A DNA stretch of 11,596 nucleotides from an uncultured Acidimicrobiales bacterium (GTDB lineage: Bacteria; Actinomycetota; Acidimicrobiia; Acidimicrobiales; Aldehydirespiratoraceae): NCBI GenBank assembly GCA_938091985.1, contig CALKOE010000100.1, forward strand, positions 1 to 11,596, written 5' to 3'. Of this stretch, positions 1-6,695 are shown in pieces. A model generated the notes under the pieces. It was not told where the DNA came from and did not search any database. It worked only from the letters and a program-made list of their open reading frames with translations. The translations under genes and the position numbers were made by a program. The first letter of the stretch is position 1; the number at the start of each line of letters is the position of its first letter.

Positions 1-1
1 G

Positions 2-595
2 ATTCTCGGCGTGCTCGCCGAGGTCGATGACCCCGCCGAGGCGGCCGTGTCGTTGGTCAATGCAGCCTGCGATGCCGGCGGGCGCGACAACGTCACCGTC
101 CTCATCGTCGACGTCGTCGACACCGACGCCGCAGAATCGCCTGCCGACGACCGGATCATCTCGACCCACAAGGCAGTACCCGACGGCGTGTTGCGTCTCG
201 ACCCGCCGGTCGAGACCGGGCCGGACGACCCGCATCCCGATGAGATCTTCGTCGACCGAAGCGCCAAGAAGACGTCGTTCATCACATGGCGCCTCGGCCT
301 GTTCGTCGGCACCGTGCTGCTCGTGCTCGCCATTCTCGTCTCGTCGGTCGTGGCCTACGCCCGCTCGGCCTACTTCGTGGGTCTCGACGACGAGCAGGTC
401 GTGATCTATCGCGGTAGGCCCGATGGTGTGCTCTGGTTCGACCCCACCGTCGAAGAGACACTCGACATCACCGTGTCAGCGCTCGAAACCGAGGATCTCG
501 TCGAGGTCTCCGAAGGCGTGGAGTTCGATTCGATCGACGACGCCCGCGACTACGCATCCACGCTCGTCCCGCAGGAACCCAACGGCGACCCGTGA
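2..595 (+). CDS. pstP: PP2C-family Ser/Thr protein phosphatase PstP, C-terminal part (5' end outside window)
   Basis: About 197 residues are visible; the frame is open to the left edge, so the catalytic core starts outside the window. What remains of the PP2C domain is its end, with the GRDNVT motif whose Asp binds a metal ion in this family. A cytoplasmic linker of about 60 residues follows, then one membrane helix (LFVGTVLLVLAILVSSVVAY), then an extracytoplasmic tail of about 80 residues that includes YFVGLDDEQVVIYRG. This layout matches mycobacterial PstP, which dephosphorylates PknA/PknB and their targets at the membrane. Its stop codon overlaps the rodA start (GTGA), which points to translational coupling in one operon with rodA and pbpA. 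The upstream FHA-domain genes usual for this cluster would lie beyond the left edge. Family assignment is firm; the phosphatase active site cannot be checked here. Confidence 0.9.
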   Translation: MLGVLAEVDDPAEAAVSLVNAACDAGGRDNVTVLIVDVVDTDAAESPADDRIISTHKAVPDGVLRLDPPVETGPDDPHPDEIFVDRSAKKTSFITWRLGLFVGTVLLVLAILVSSVVAYARSAYFVGLDDEQVVIYRGRPDGVLWFDPTVEETLDITVSALETEDLVEVSEGVEFDSIDDARDYASTLVPQEPNGDP

Positions 596-1923
596 CCGCC
601 ACCGAGCGACGGCCGGCGGTTCGCCCGCAGATCGCGGCGTTGCATCCCCGTCGAGTCGAGCTCGGCCTGATCGCTCTCATCGCGATTGTGGTGGTGTCGG
701 CCTATGGGTTGGCAAGCCTCGGTCAATCGGCATCAGTCCCGGCCAACATCGGCCCCTTCCTGGCGTGGATGCTCGGACTATTCTTCTTCATCCACCTCGC
801 GGTGCGGCGGTTCGCTCCGGCCGCCGACCCCGTCCTGTTGCCGATGGCGCTGCTGCTCAACGGCTTCGGCTACGTGATGATCGCCCGGCTCGGTGGCGAC
901 GTGAACGGAGGCGGCGACCTGGCCGCGCTCCAGTCCGTGTGGACCGCGGTGGGCATCGCCGGGTTCGTGGTCACCCTCGTAGTGGTTCCCCGCGTGCGCG
1001 CCCTGGCGCAGTACCGCTACTTGCTCGGCATCTGTGGCGTCGGCCTCCTCGCCCTTCCGCTCGTGCCCGGCGCCGGCGTGGAGATCAACGGCGCCCGCAT
1101 CTGGGTGAGCATCAGCTATCTCAACTTCCAGCCGGGTGAGTTCGCGAAGATCGCGTTGGCGATCTTCTTCGCGTCGTACCTGGTCGACGCTGGTGGCCTC
1201 ATCAAGAACCGGATCGAGATCCGAGACCTCGCGCCGATCGGCGTCGCCTGGGCCGCCTCGATCGGCGTGATGGTGCTCGAGAAGGATCTCGGATCATCGA
1301 TGCTCGTCTTCGCCCTGTTCGTCGTGCTCATGTGGGTGGCGACGGAGCGCACGATGTTTCTCGGACTCGGCGCTGCGATGTTCCTCGCCGGTGGCGTGAT
1401 CGCCCTGCAGATCTTCAGCCACGTCGAGCGCCGCATCGACAGTTGGCTCGACCCGTGGTCCGACCCGCAAGACGCCGGATTCCAGATCATCCAGGCCACA
1501 TACTCGATGGCTGAGGGGGGCTTGACCGGCACGGGATTGGGCCGCGGAGAACCCGACCGAGTGCCGTTCGCCGAGACCGACTTCATCTTTGCGGCGATTG
1601 GTGAAGAGATGGGTCTCGCCGGCACCACGGCAGTGCTCATGGCGTTCCTCATTCTGATCGGATCGGGCCTGCGGATTGCGATTCGAGCGACGCGGCCGTT
1701 CGAGAAGCTGCTGGCCGTCGGCCTCACCACGCTGCTCGGGATCCAGGCCTTCATCATCATGGGCGGTGTGGTTCGCCTCATTCCGCTCACGGGCATCACG
1801 CTTCCCTTCGTCTCCTACGGGGGCTCAGCGCTCGTTTCGAACTACATCGTGCTCGCCCTGCTGATCCGGCTCTCACACGAACAGCGAACCGTCACGCCTG
1901 CGGCGCAGGGGTCGACGCGGTGA
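592..1923 (+). CDS. rodA: RodA/FtsW-type SEDS peptidoglycan glycosyltransferase
   Basis: The protein has 443 residues, a normal SEDS length, with about ten hydrophobic membrane segments. It polymerises lipid II into glycan strands at the cytoplasmic membrane and works with a class B PBP, here the next gene. Family signatures are visible: the GVEINGARIWV segment, QPGEFAKIALAIFFASYL, LEKDLGSS with Asp232 at the position of the catalytic SEDS aspartate, AEGGLTGTGLGRGEP followed by TDFIFAAIGEEMG, and the C-terminal GITLPFVSYGGSALVSN motif. The start is GTG at 592, chosen because it forms a GTGA overlap with the upstream stop; the same overlap links its stop to pbpA. It is called RodA rather than FtsW because of its place in the pstP-rodA-pbpA-pknB cluster; sequence alone does not separate the two firmly. 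Confidence 0.93.
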   Translation: MTATERRPAVRPQIAALHPRRVELGLIALIAIVVVSAYGLASLGQSASVPANIGPFLAWMLGLFFFIHLAVRRFAPAADPVLLPMALLLNGFGYVMIARLGGDVNGGGDLAALQSVWTAVGIAGFVVTLVVVPRVRALAQYRYLLGICGVGLLALPLVPGAGVEINGARIWVSISYLNFQPGEFAKIALAIFFASYLVDAGGLIKNRIEIRDLAPIGVAWAASIGVMVLEKDLGSSMLVFALFVVLMWVATERTMFLGLGAAMFLAGGVIALQIFSHVERRIDSWLDPWSDPQDAGFQIIQATYSMAEGGLTGTGLGRGEPDRVPFAETDFIFAAIGEEMGLAGTTAVLMAFLILIGSGLRIAIRATRPFEKLLAVGLTTLLGIQAFIIMGGVVRLIPLTGITLPFVSYGGSALVSNYIVLALLIRLSHEQRTVTPAAQGSTR

Positions 1924-3464
1924 ACGCCCGGATCCGCAACCTCGGCCTGGCGTTCATCGTGATGTATGCGGTGCTGTTCGCGCAGCTCAATCGCGTCCAG
2001 TTCGTACAGGCCGACGAATACACCGAGCACGAAGGCAACATCCGCCCCCAGCTGCGAGCATTCGGACAAGAGCGCGGCGACATCGTTACGGCCGACGGTG
2101 TGGTGGCGGCCCTCTCGCTCCCCGTGGAGGCCGGCGAGATCGATTTCCGTCGGGAGTATCCGACCGATGAGCTCTACGCCCACGTGGTCGGATTCCAGTC
2201 GCTCAACCAGGGGGCCTTCGGTCTCGAGCGGCAATACAACGAGGAACTCGCGGGCGACCGGCTCGACCAGAAGTTCGAATCGCTCAGTGACCTCTTTCGT
2301 GACCGCGACACGACCGGCACGGTCGTGATGACGCTGCGAGACGATATTCAGCGCGCCGCGGCCGAGGCCCTCGGAGAGCGCAAAGGGTCGGTCGTCGCGG
2401 TCGACCCGGCGACCGGCGAGATCCTTGCCCTGTGGACCTATCCCAGCTTCGACCCCAATCTCTTGTCAGGGCTCGATGGCGCCGCGGTGAACGCGGCCTA
2501 CACCTCATTGCTCAACGATCCCGACGACCCGCTGTTGGCCAAGTCGTTTCGCGAGCTGTTCTTCCCGGGCTCGACCTTCAAGCTGGTCACCGCCGCCGCT
2601 GCTCTCGATCTCGGCGGCATCACGCTCACCGACCCTGTCTGGCCCGACACCGACCGCTACGAGCCCCTGCCGTCGGGTCTACCGATTCGCAACTTCGGTG
2701 GTTCCACCTGCGGCGGCGACCTGCTTCTCGCGTTGCAGCGCTCCTGCAACGCGACCTTCGGCGAGATCGGGGCTGAGTGGTTGGGGCCCGACGCCATGAT
2801 CCGCACCGCCGAGAAGTTCGGCTTCAACGCCGATCCCGTCATAGATCTCCCCGACGCGGCGCGGTCTCGTTTCCCCACCGACTACGGCGCCTTCATCGCT
2901 CCGCTCGACGCGTACCAACCAGAGGGAAGCGAAGAGCTGCGCAACGGCGAGACCCCGATCCACGAGAACTCGGCGATCCTGGCGCAGGCGGCGATCGGTC
3001 AGAACGACGTGAAGGCCACCCCGCTGCAGATGGCGATGGTCGCTGCGGCGATCGCGAACGACGGCCTGATGATGACCCCCCACGTGGTCAGCGAGGTCAG
3101 GTCCGCCGATGGCGGGATCTACAGCACGGTCGAGCCGACCAGCTGGCGGCCGGCGTTGTCGCCGTTCGCAGCCGATCGACTTCAGGCCGCGATGATCAAC
3201 GTGGCCGAGATCGGCACCGCCACCCGGATGCAGGTCGACGGTCTCACCGTCGGCGGGAAGACCGGCACCGCGCAGCTTGGTACCACTCCGGCGAGCTCTC
3301 ATGCGTGGGTCGTGGGCTTCGCTGGGTTGCCGGGCCAGGAGGCCGAAATCGCCGTTGCGGTGATCGTCGAGGCCCAACCGGGCGCCAGCGAACAGACCGG
3401 TGGGTCGGTCGCTGCGCCGATCGCGAAGGCCGTGATCGAGGCGGCGTTCGGGCTTGGCGGGTAG
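1920..3464 (+). CDS. pbpA: Class B penicillin-binding protein PbpA (transpeptidase)
   Basis: The protein has 514 residues, close to mycobacterial PbpA. A single N-terminal membrane anchor (about residues 8-24) is followed by a short dimerisation/linker region (QLRAFGQERGDIVTADG, then GAFGLERQYNEELAG) and a transpeptidase domain from about residue 150. All three active-site motifs are present: SxxK as Ser218-Thr-Phe-Lys221, SxN as Ser275-Cys-Asn277, and KTG as Lys447-Thr448-Gly449 within GGKTGTAQ. The enzyme cross-links peptidoglycan stems on the outer face of the membrane and is the expected partner of the SEDS polymerase encoded just upstream. The GTG start at 1920 overlaps the rodA stop by four bases, so translation is probably coupled. 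All catalytic motifs are intact. FtsI-like division PBPs are the alternative, but the operon argues for PbpA. Confidence 0.94.
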   Translation: MNARIRNLGLAFIVMYAVLFAQLNRVQFVQADEYTEHEGNIRPQLRAFGQERGDIVTADGVVAALSLPVEAGEIDFRREYPTDELYAHVVGFQSLNQGAFGLERQYNEELAGDRLDQKFESLSDLFRDRDTTGTVVMTLRDDIQRAAAEALGERKGSVVAVDPATGEILALWTYPSFDPNLLSGLDGAAVNAAYTSLLNDPDDPLLAKSFRELFFPGSTFKLVTAAAALDLGGITLTDPVWPDTDRYEPLPSGLPIRNFGGSTCGGDLLLALQRSCNATFGEIGAEWLGPDAMIRTAEKFGFNADPVIDLPDAARSRFPTDYGAFIAPLDAYQPEGSEELRNGETPIHENSAILAQAAIGQNDVKATPLQMAMVAAAIANDGLMMTPHVVSEVRSADGGIYSTVEPTSWRPALSPFAADRLQAAMINVAEIGTATRMQVDGLTVGGKTGTAQLGTTPASSHAWVVGFAGLPGQEAEIAVAVIVEAQPGASEQTGGSVAAPIAKAVIEAAFGLGG

Positions 3465-3528
3465 TCGCGTGACGATCGTTCTCATTGTTCGTCTGGGGGG
3501 CTGCAACGGTCCCGGGTCGACGCGGAGT

Positions 3529-3534
3529 TAGAAT
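3529..3534 (+). promoter_or_regulatory. Possible -10 element of a pknB promoter (leaderless type)
   Basis: The gap between pbpA and pknB (3465-3542) holds TAGAAT nine bases before the pknB ATG. It fits the actinobacterial TAnnnT -10 pattern, and its spacing would start transcription at or next to the ATG. No Shine-Dalgarno sequence sits at normal distance: the nearest GGAG is about 15 bases from the ATG. No clear -35 was found. A leaderless transcript from a promoter internal to the cluster is an inference; readthrough from pbpA remains possible. Confidence 0.35.
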
Positions 3535-3542
3535 CGGCGGCT

Positions 3543-5696
3543 ATGTCCGATCAGGGCCCCACCGTCTTCAACGGACGTTACGAACTGCTGCGCCACATCG
3601 CCCGTGGCGGGATGGCTGATGTCTATCTCGCGCGCGACGACCTGCTCGACCGAGAGGTCGCGCTCAAGGTGCTGTTTCCGGAGTTCGCCAACGATCCCAA
3701 CTTCGTCGAACGCTTCCGTCGCGAGGCCCAAGCCGCCGCCAACCTGAACCATCCCAACATCGTGGGCATCTACGACTGGGGTCAGGAACGCGGCACGTAC
3801 TACATCGTGATGGAGCACGTCTCGGGCCGCAGCATGTCCGATGTGTTGCGCTCCACCGGCCCGCTCCAGCCCGACCGAGCAGCCGAGATCGCGGCCGACG
3901 TCGCCAATGCTTTGTCGACCGCGCACCAGGCCGGCCTCGTCCATCGCGACGTCAAGCTCGGCAACATCCTCGTGTCCGACGGTGGCGACGTGAAGGTGGC
4001 CGACTTCGGTATCGCCACCGCGCTCGCCGGTGGCACCGATGCCGGGCTCACTCAACACGGGTCCGTAATGGGAACGGCCACCTACTTCTCGCCCGAGCAA
4101 GCGCAGGGCAAGCAGGTCGACGGCCGCAGCGACCTCTATTCGCTGGGCGTGGTGCTCTACGAGATGCTGGCCGGCACGCCGCCCTTCCAGGCCGAGACCC
4201 CGGTCGCAGTGGCGTACAAGCACGTGCAGGAGAAGCCCGAGACGCTCATTGAGCGCGGTGTGCCCGTCGCCAAGTCGCTCAACGCGATCACGATGAAGCT
4301 CCTGGCCAAGAACCCGGCCAACCGTTACCCGACGGCCGAAGACCTTCGCAGCGACCTCCGCCGCTACCTCGCTGGTGCCCATCAGGTGCCGGGCGCGGGC
4401 GCTGCTGGAGCCGCTGGAGCGGTTGCCGGCGCGGCAGGCGCAGGCGAAGCGGCCGCTTCGCCGACACCTTCGGCTGCTTCTGATTCTGCTCCCGTTGTCG
4501 ATCCGACCACCGTGCAGCCGGCAACTCCGGCGGCCACACCGGTGGTCGCTGCCGCGGCTCCGGTCCCCGCCGCCGCGCCGCAGCCCGGCGTGGTGCTCGA
4601 CCCCAACGCGCTGGCGGCCCAATACGCCGCCGGTGGCTACTACTACGACGACGAGCCTCCTCGCGACGACTGGAAGCGCACGGCAGGGCTGTTGGTCGGG
4701 CTCGGCGTGCTGATCTTCATCCTCGGCTTTCTGACGATCGCCTTCGGCCGCCAACTCGGCTTGTTCGGAGATGACGGTGAGTCCGATACCCCGGTCGTCG
4801 CGGAGAAGGTCGATGTCCCGAACCTGGTCGAGATGACCGTGCTCGAGGCCGAAGCAGAGCTGCGTGCGCTGGGTCTCGTGCCCGAGCGAGACGAGCAACG
4901 CAACGAGACTGTCGACGCTGGAATCGTCTTCGCACAGTCGCCCGCCGCCGGGCAACGCATCGACCCCGGAGAGCCAGTCGTCCTCACGGTGTCGACCGGC
5001 GAGGCCCTCACGGTGCCTCCGGTCATCGCGCTCACTCAGGAGGAAGCCACCTCCGTCCTGCAGGCCAAGGGCTACACCGTCACGGTCGAAAACGAGCCGA
5101 ACGCGCAGGAAGTCGGCACCGTCGTGAGCCAACTCCCGATCCCGGGAGCCGAACACCCGCTCGACAGTCCCGTGATCATCCGTGTCTCGACCGGCCCCGA
5201 ACGAGTCGTCGTGCCCGATCTGAAGAACAAGACCGTGGTGCAGGCGCTCAACGAACTCAACGAACTCAACTTCATCGTCTCCGACGAGACCGTGAGGGAA
5301 GCCTCTGAGACAGTCGACGAGGGCAAGGTCATCCGAACGACCCCTGCGAAAGACGACATCGTCGCCGCCGGCACCACCATCACGATCTACGTCTCGTCGG
5401 GTGTCGAGCAGGTCGACGTGCCTTCCGTGGTCAGCCTCTTCTACGACCAAGCCGAGTTGACCATCCGCAACCAGGGACTCATCCCGGTTCCGGAATTCCG
5501 CATCGTTCCCTTCGGCGACCCCCAGGTCGGCCTCGTGATCGAGCAGACACCGGGAAGCTTCACCAAGGTCCCCAAGGGATCCGAGGTGATCATCGTGGTC
5601 GGCGAAGCCGGCGAGCCGCCGACGACGACAACAACCACCACGACGAGCACGACGACGACGACGACAACAATACCGACGTCGGCGCCGCCGCCGTAG
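3543..5696 (+). CDS. pknB: PASTA-domain Ser/Thr protein kinase PknB
   Basis: The protein has 717 residues. The cytoplasmic Hanks-type kinase domain covers about residues 13-275: glycine loop ARGGMADVY, Lys42 in VALKVL, catalytic loop His134-Arg-Asp136 with Asn141, Asp154-Phe-Gly156, and SPEQ at 183-186. An Ala/Pro-rich linker spans about 280-370 and a membrane helix about 380-402. Four extracellular PASTA repeats follow (about 421-487, 488-551, 552-620, 621-690), then a Thr-rich tail (691-717). In this family PASTA repeats bind muropeptides or lipid II and the kinase phosphorylates growth and division proteins; PstP, encoded in the same cluster, reverses this. Two oddities: the catalytic loop reads HRDVKLGN where HRDVKPxN is usual, and the activation loop keeps one Thr (Thr170) but has His172 where M. 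tuberculosis PknB has the second phospho-Thr. The ATG start places the kinase domain normally. Confidence 0.96.
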   Translation: MSDQGPTVFNGRYELLRHIARGGMADVYLARDDLLDREVALKVLFPEFANDPNFVERFRREAQAAANLNHPNIVGIYDWGQERGTYYIVMEHVSGRSMSDVLRSTGPLQPDRAAEIAADVANALSTAHQAGLVHRDVKLGNILVSDGGDVKVADFGIATALAGGTDAGLTQHGSVMGTATYFSPEQAQGKQVDGRSDLYSLGVVLYEMLAGTPPFQAETPVAVAYKHVQEKPETLIERGVPVAKSLNAITMKLLAKNPANRYPTAEDLRSDLRRYLAGAHQVPGAGAAGAAGAVAGAAGAGEAAASPTPSAASDSAPVVDPTTVQPATPAATPVVAAAAPVPAAAPQPGVVLDPNALAAQYAAGGYYYDDEPPRDDWKRTAGLLVGLGVLIFILGFLTIAFGRQLGLFGDDGESDTPVVAEKVDVPNLVEMTVLEAEAELRALGLVPERDEQRNETVDAGIVFAQSPAAGQRIDPGEPVVLTVSTGEALTVPPVIALTQEEATSVLQAKGYTVTVENEPNAQEVGTVVSQLPIPGAEHPLDSPVIIRVSTGPERVVVPDLKNKTVVQALNELNELNFIVSDETVREASETVDEGKVIRTTPAKDDIVAAGTTITIYVSSGVEQVDVPSVVSLFYDQAELTIRNQGLIPVPEFRIVPFGDPQVGLVIEQTPGSFTKVPKGSEVIIVVGEAGEPPTTTTTTTTSTTTTTTTIPTSAPPP
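5629..5682 (+). repeat. ACG/ACA triplet-repeat tract encoding a poly-Thr tail
   Basis: Near-uninterrupted ACG, ACA and ACC codons, broken by one AGC, encode about seventeen threonines just before the pknB stop, after the fourth PASTA repeat. Codon mixing (ACG/ACA/ACC) suggests selection for threonine rather than pure slippage. The tail would lie outside the membrane. Similar poly-Thr stretches are common in exported proteins of Acidimicrobiia (from memory), which supports the lineage guess. Confidence 0.75.
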
Positions 5697-5705
5697 CCAC
5701 GACGT

Positions 5706-6305
5706 TCAGGCGTTGGCTCCGGCGGTGCAGCGGGCCAAGAAGTTCTTCAGGAGATCATGGCCTGCGGTCGTGAGTACTGACTCCGGGTGAAACTGCACGC
5801 CTTCGACATCGAACTCGCGGTGCCGCAGTCCCATGACGAGCCCGTCTTCGGTCTCGGCGGTGATCTCGAGCGTGTCGGGGATCGATGCCCGATCGACGAT
5901 GAGTGAGTGGTAGCGGGTGGCTTCGACCGGGTTCGGTAGGCCGGCGAACACGCCGATGTCGTTGTGGCGCACGAACGAGGTCTTGCCGTGCATCACTTCG
6001 GGCGCCCGCACGACGTCGGCGCCATAGACCTGCCCCATGCACTGCATGCCGAGGCAGACGCCGAAGATCGGTACGTGACCCTTCAGCTCGTCGAGAATTG
6101 CGAGCGACACCCCGGAATCATCGGGCGTTCCCGGCCCCGGCGAGATCAGGATCCCGTCGGGGCTCAGCTCACGGATGCCGTCGAGATCGATCTCGTCGTG
6201 GCGGTAGACGACCGGCGTCGCCCCGAGCTCCCCGAGGTATTGCACGAGGATGTAGACGAACGAGTCGTAGTTGTCGATGACGAGGATCGTCGGCGAGTCA
6301 CTCAC
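5706..6305 (-). CDS. trpG: Glutamine amidotransferase subunit of anthranilate / aminodeoxychorismate synthase (TrpG/PabA)
   Basis: A class I glutamine amidotransferase of 199 residues, the normal length for a stand-alone subunit. It releases ammonia from glutamine for the chorismate-using partner (TrpE for tryptophan, PabB for folate), which is not in the window. The opening ILVIDNYDSFVYILVQYLGELG, the ISPGPGTPDD loop, nucleophile Cys84 in GVCLGMQ, MHGKTS at 105-110, YHSLIV, and catalytic His173/Glu175 in FHPES are all present, so it looks active. It starts with GTG at 6305, 27 bases after the small membrane-protein gene, and probably shares a transcript with it. It converges on pknB with nine bases between stop codons, the same neighbour and orientation as trpG (Rv0013) and pknB (Rv0014c) in M. 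tuberculosis. TrpG and PabA cannot be told apart from sequence alone; many bacteria use one protein for both. Confidence 0.92.
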   Translation of the reverse strand: MSDSPTILVIDNYDSFVYILVQYLGELGATPVVYRHDEIDLDGIRELSPDGILISPGPGTPDDSGVSLAILDELKGHVPIFGVCLGMQCMGQVYGADVVRAPEVMHGKTSFVRHNDIGVFAGLPNPVEATRYHSLIVDRASIPDTLEITAETEDGLVMGLRHREFDVEGVQFHPESVLTTAGHDLLKNFLARCTAGANA

Positions 6306-6332
6306 GCCCTCGAACCTACCGGCGTTCGGGTC

Positions 6333-6680
6333 TCACGGACGAACGTATTCCGCCCGTGAGCGCTTCTGAAACGAGAGACGACGATTGAGGAACACAAAGC
6401 CAAACACGACCGTGAGTGCCAGATAGGCGGCCGCAACAAGAAGTGCGAAGTCGGCATCGGAGTGACAGTACGAGGGTCCTTGCGGGTCGGCATCGAGGTT
6501 GCTGGCGGCGCACCCCACCCCCGCGCCGAATGAGCCCAAAGCGCCGACGCCGGACCACATCGCAAGTCGAGCGAGTCGTCGTATGCGCTTCATGGGAGAC
6601 GACTTGCGCGGCCACCACCAGATTGCTGCCGCGCCGGCGACATACACCACCGCCCAGAAGACCACTTCGCCGACCGTCAC
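6333..6680 (-). CDS. Small three-helix membrane protein of unknown function
   Basis: I do not recognise this 115-residue protein. It has three hydrophobic segments, about residues 4-23, 39-58 and 78-98. Between the first two is a basic stretch (RKSSPMKRIRRLARL), expected in the cytoplasm. Between helices two and three is a short loop with Cys72, and Cys57 lies at the end of helix two, so the pair could face the periplasmic side together. The C-terminus (NRRLSFQKRSRAEYVRP) is basic. The GTG start at 6680 follows the oxidoreductase stop by 15 bases and the gene ends 27 bases before trpG, so all three read as one operon. Met30 is an alternative start but would remove the first helix. Overlapping open frames on both strands are more Arg/Pro-rich and lack membrane character, which favours this frame. 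The call as a real gene is moderately secure. Confidence 0.6.
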   Translation of the reverse strand: MTVGEVVFWAVVYVAGAAAIWWWPRKSSPMKRIRRLARLAMWSGVGALGSFGAGVGCAASNLDADPQGPSYCHSDADFALLVAAAYLALTVVFGFVFLNRRLSFQKRSRAEYVRP

Positions 6681-6695
6681 CGATCGGACGGTACC

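Noticed and set aside
4387..4600. Ala/Pro-rich stretch in pknB as a possible frameshift or separate gene
   Set aside because: The reading frame is continuous and such a linker between kinase domain and membrane helix is normal for PASTA kinases.
3528..5450. 640-residue open frame on the - strand
   Set aside because: It is antisense to pknB; no domain is recognisable and composition is the usual shadow of a GC-rich gene.
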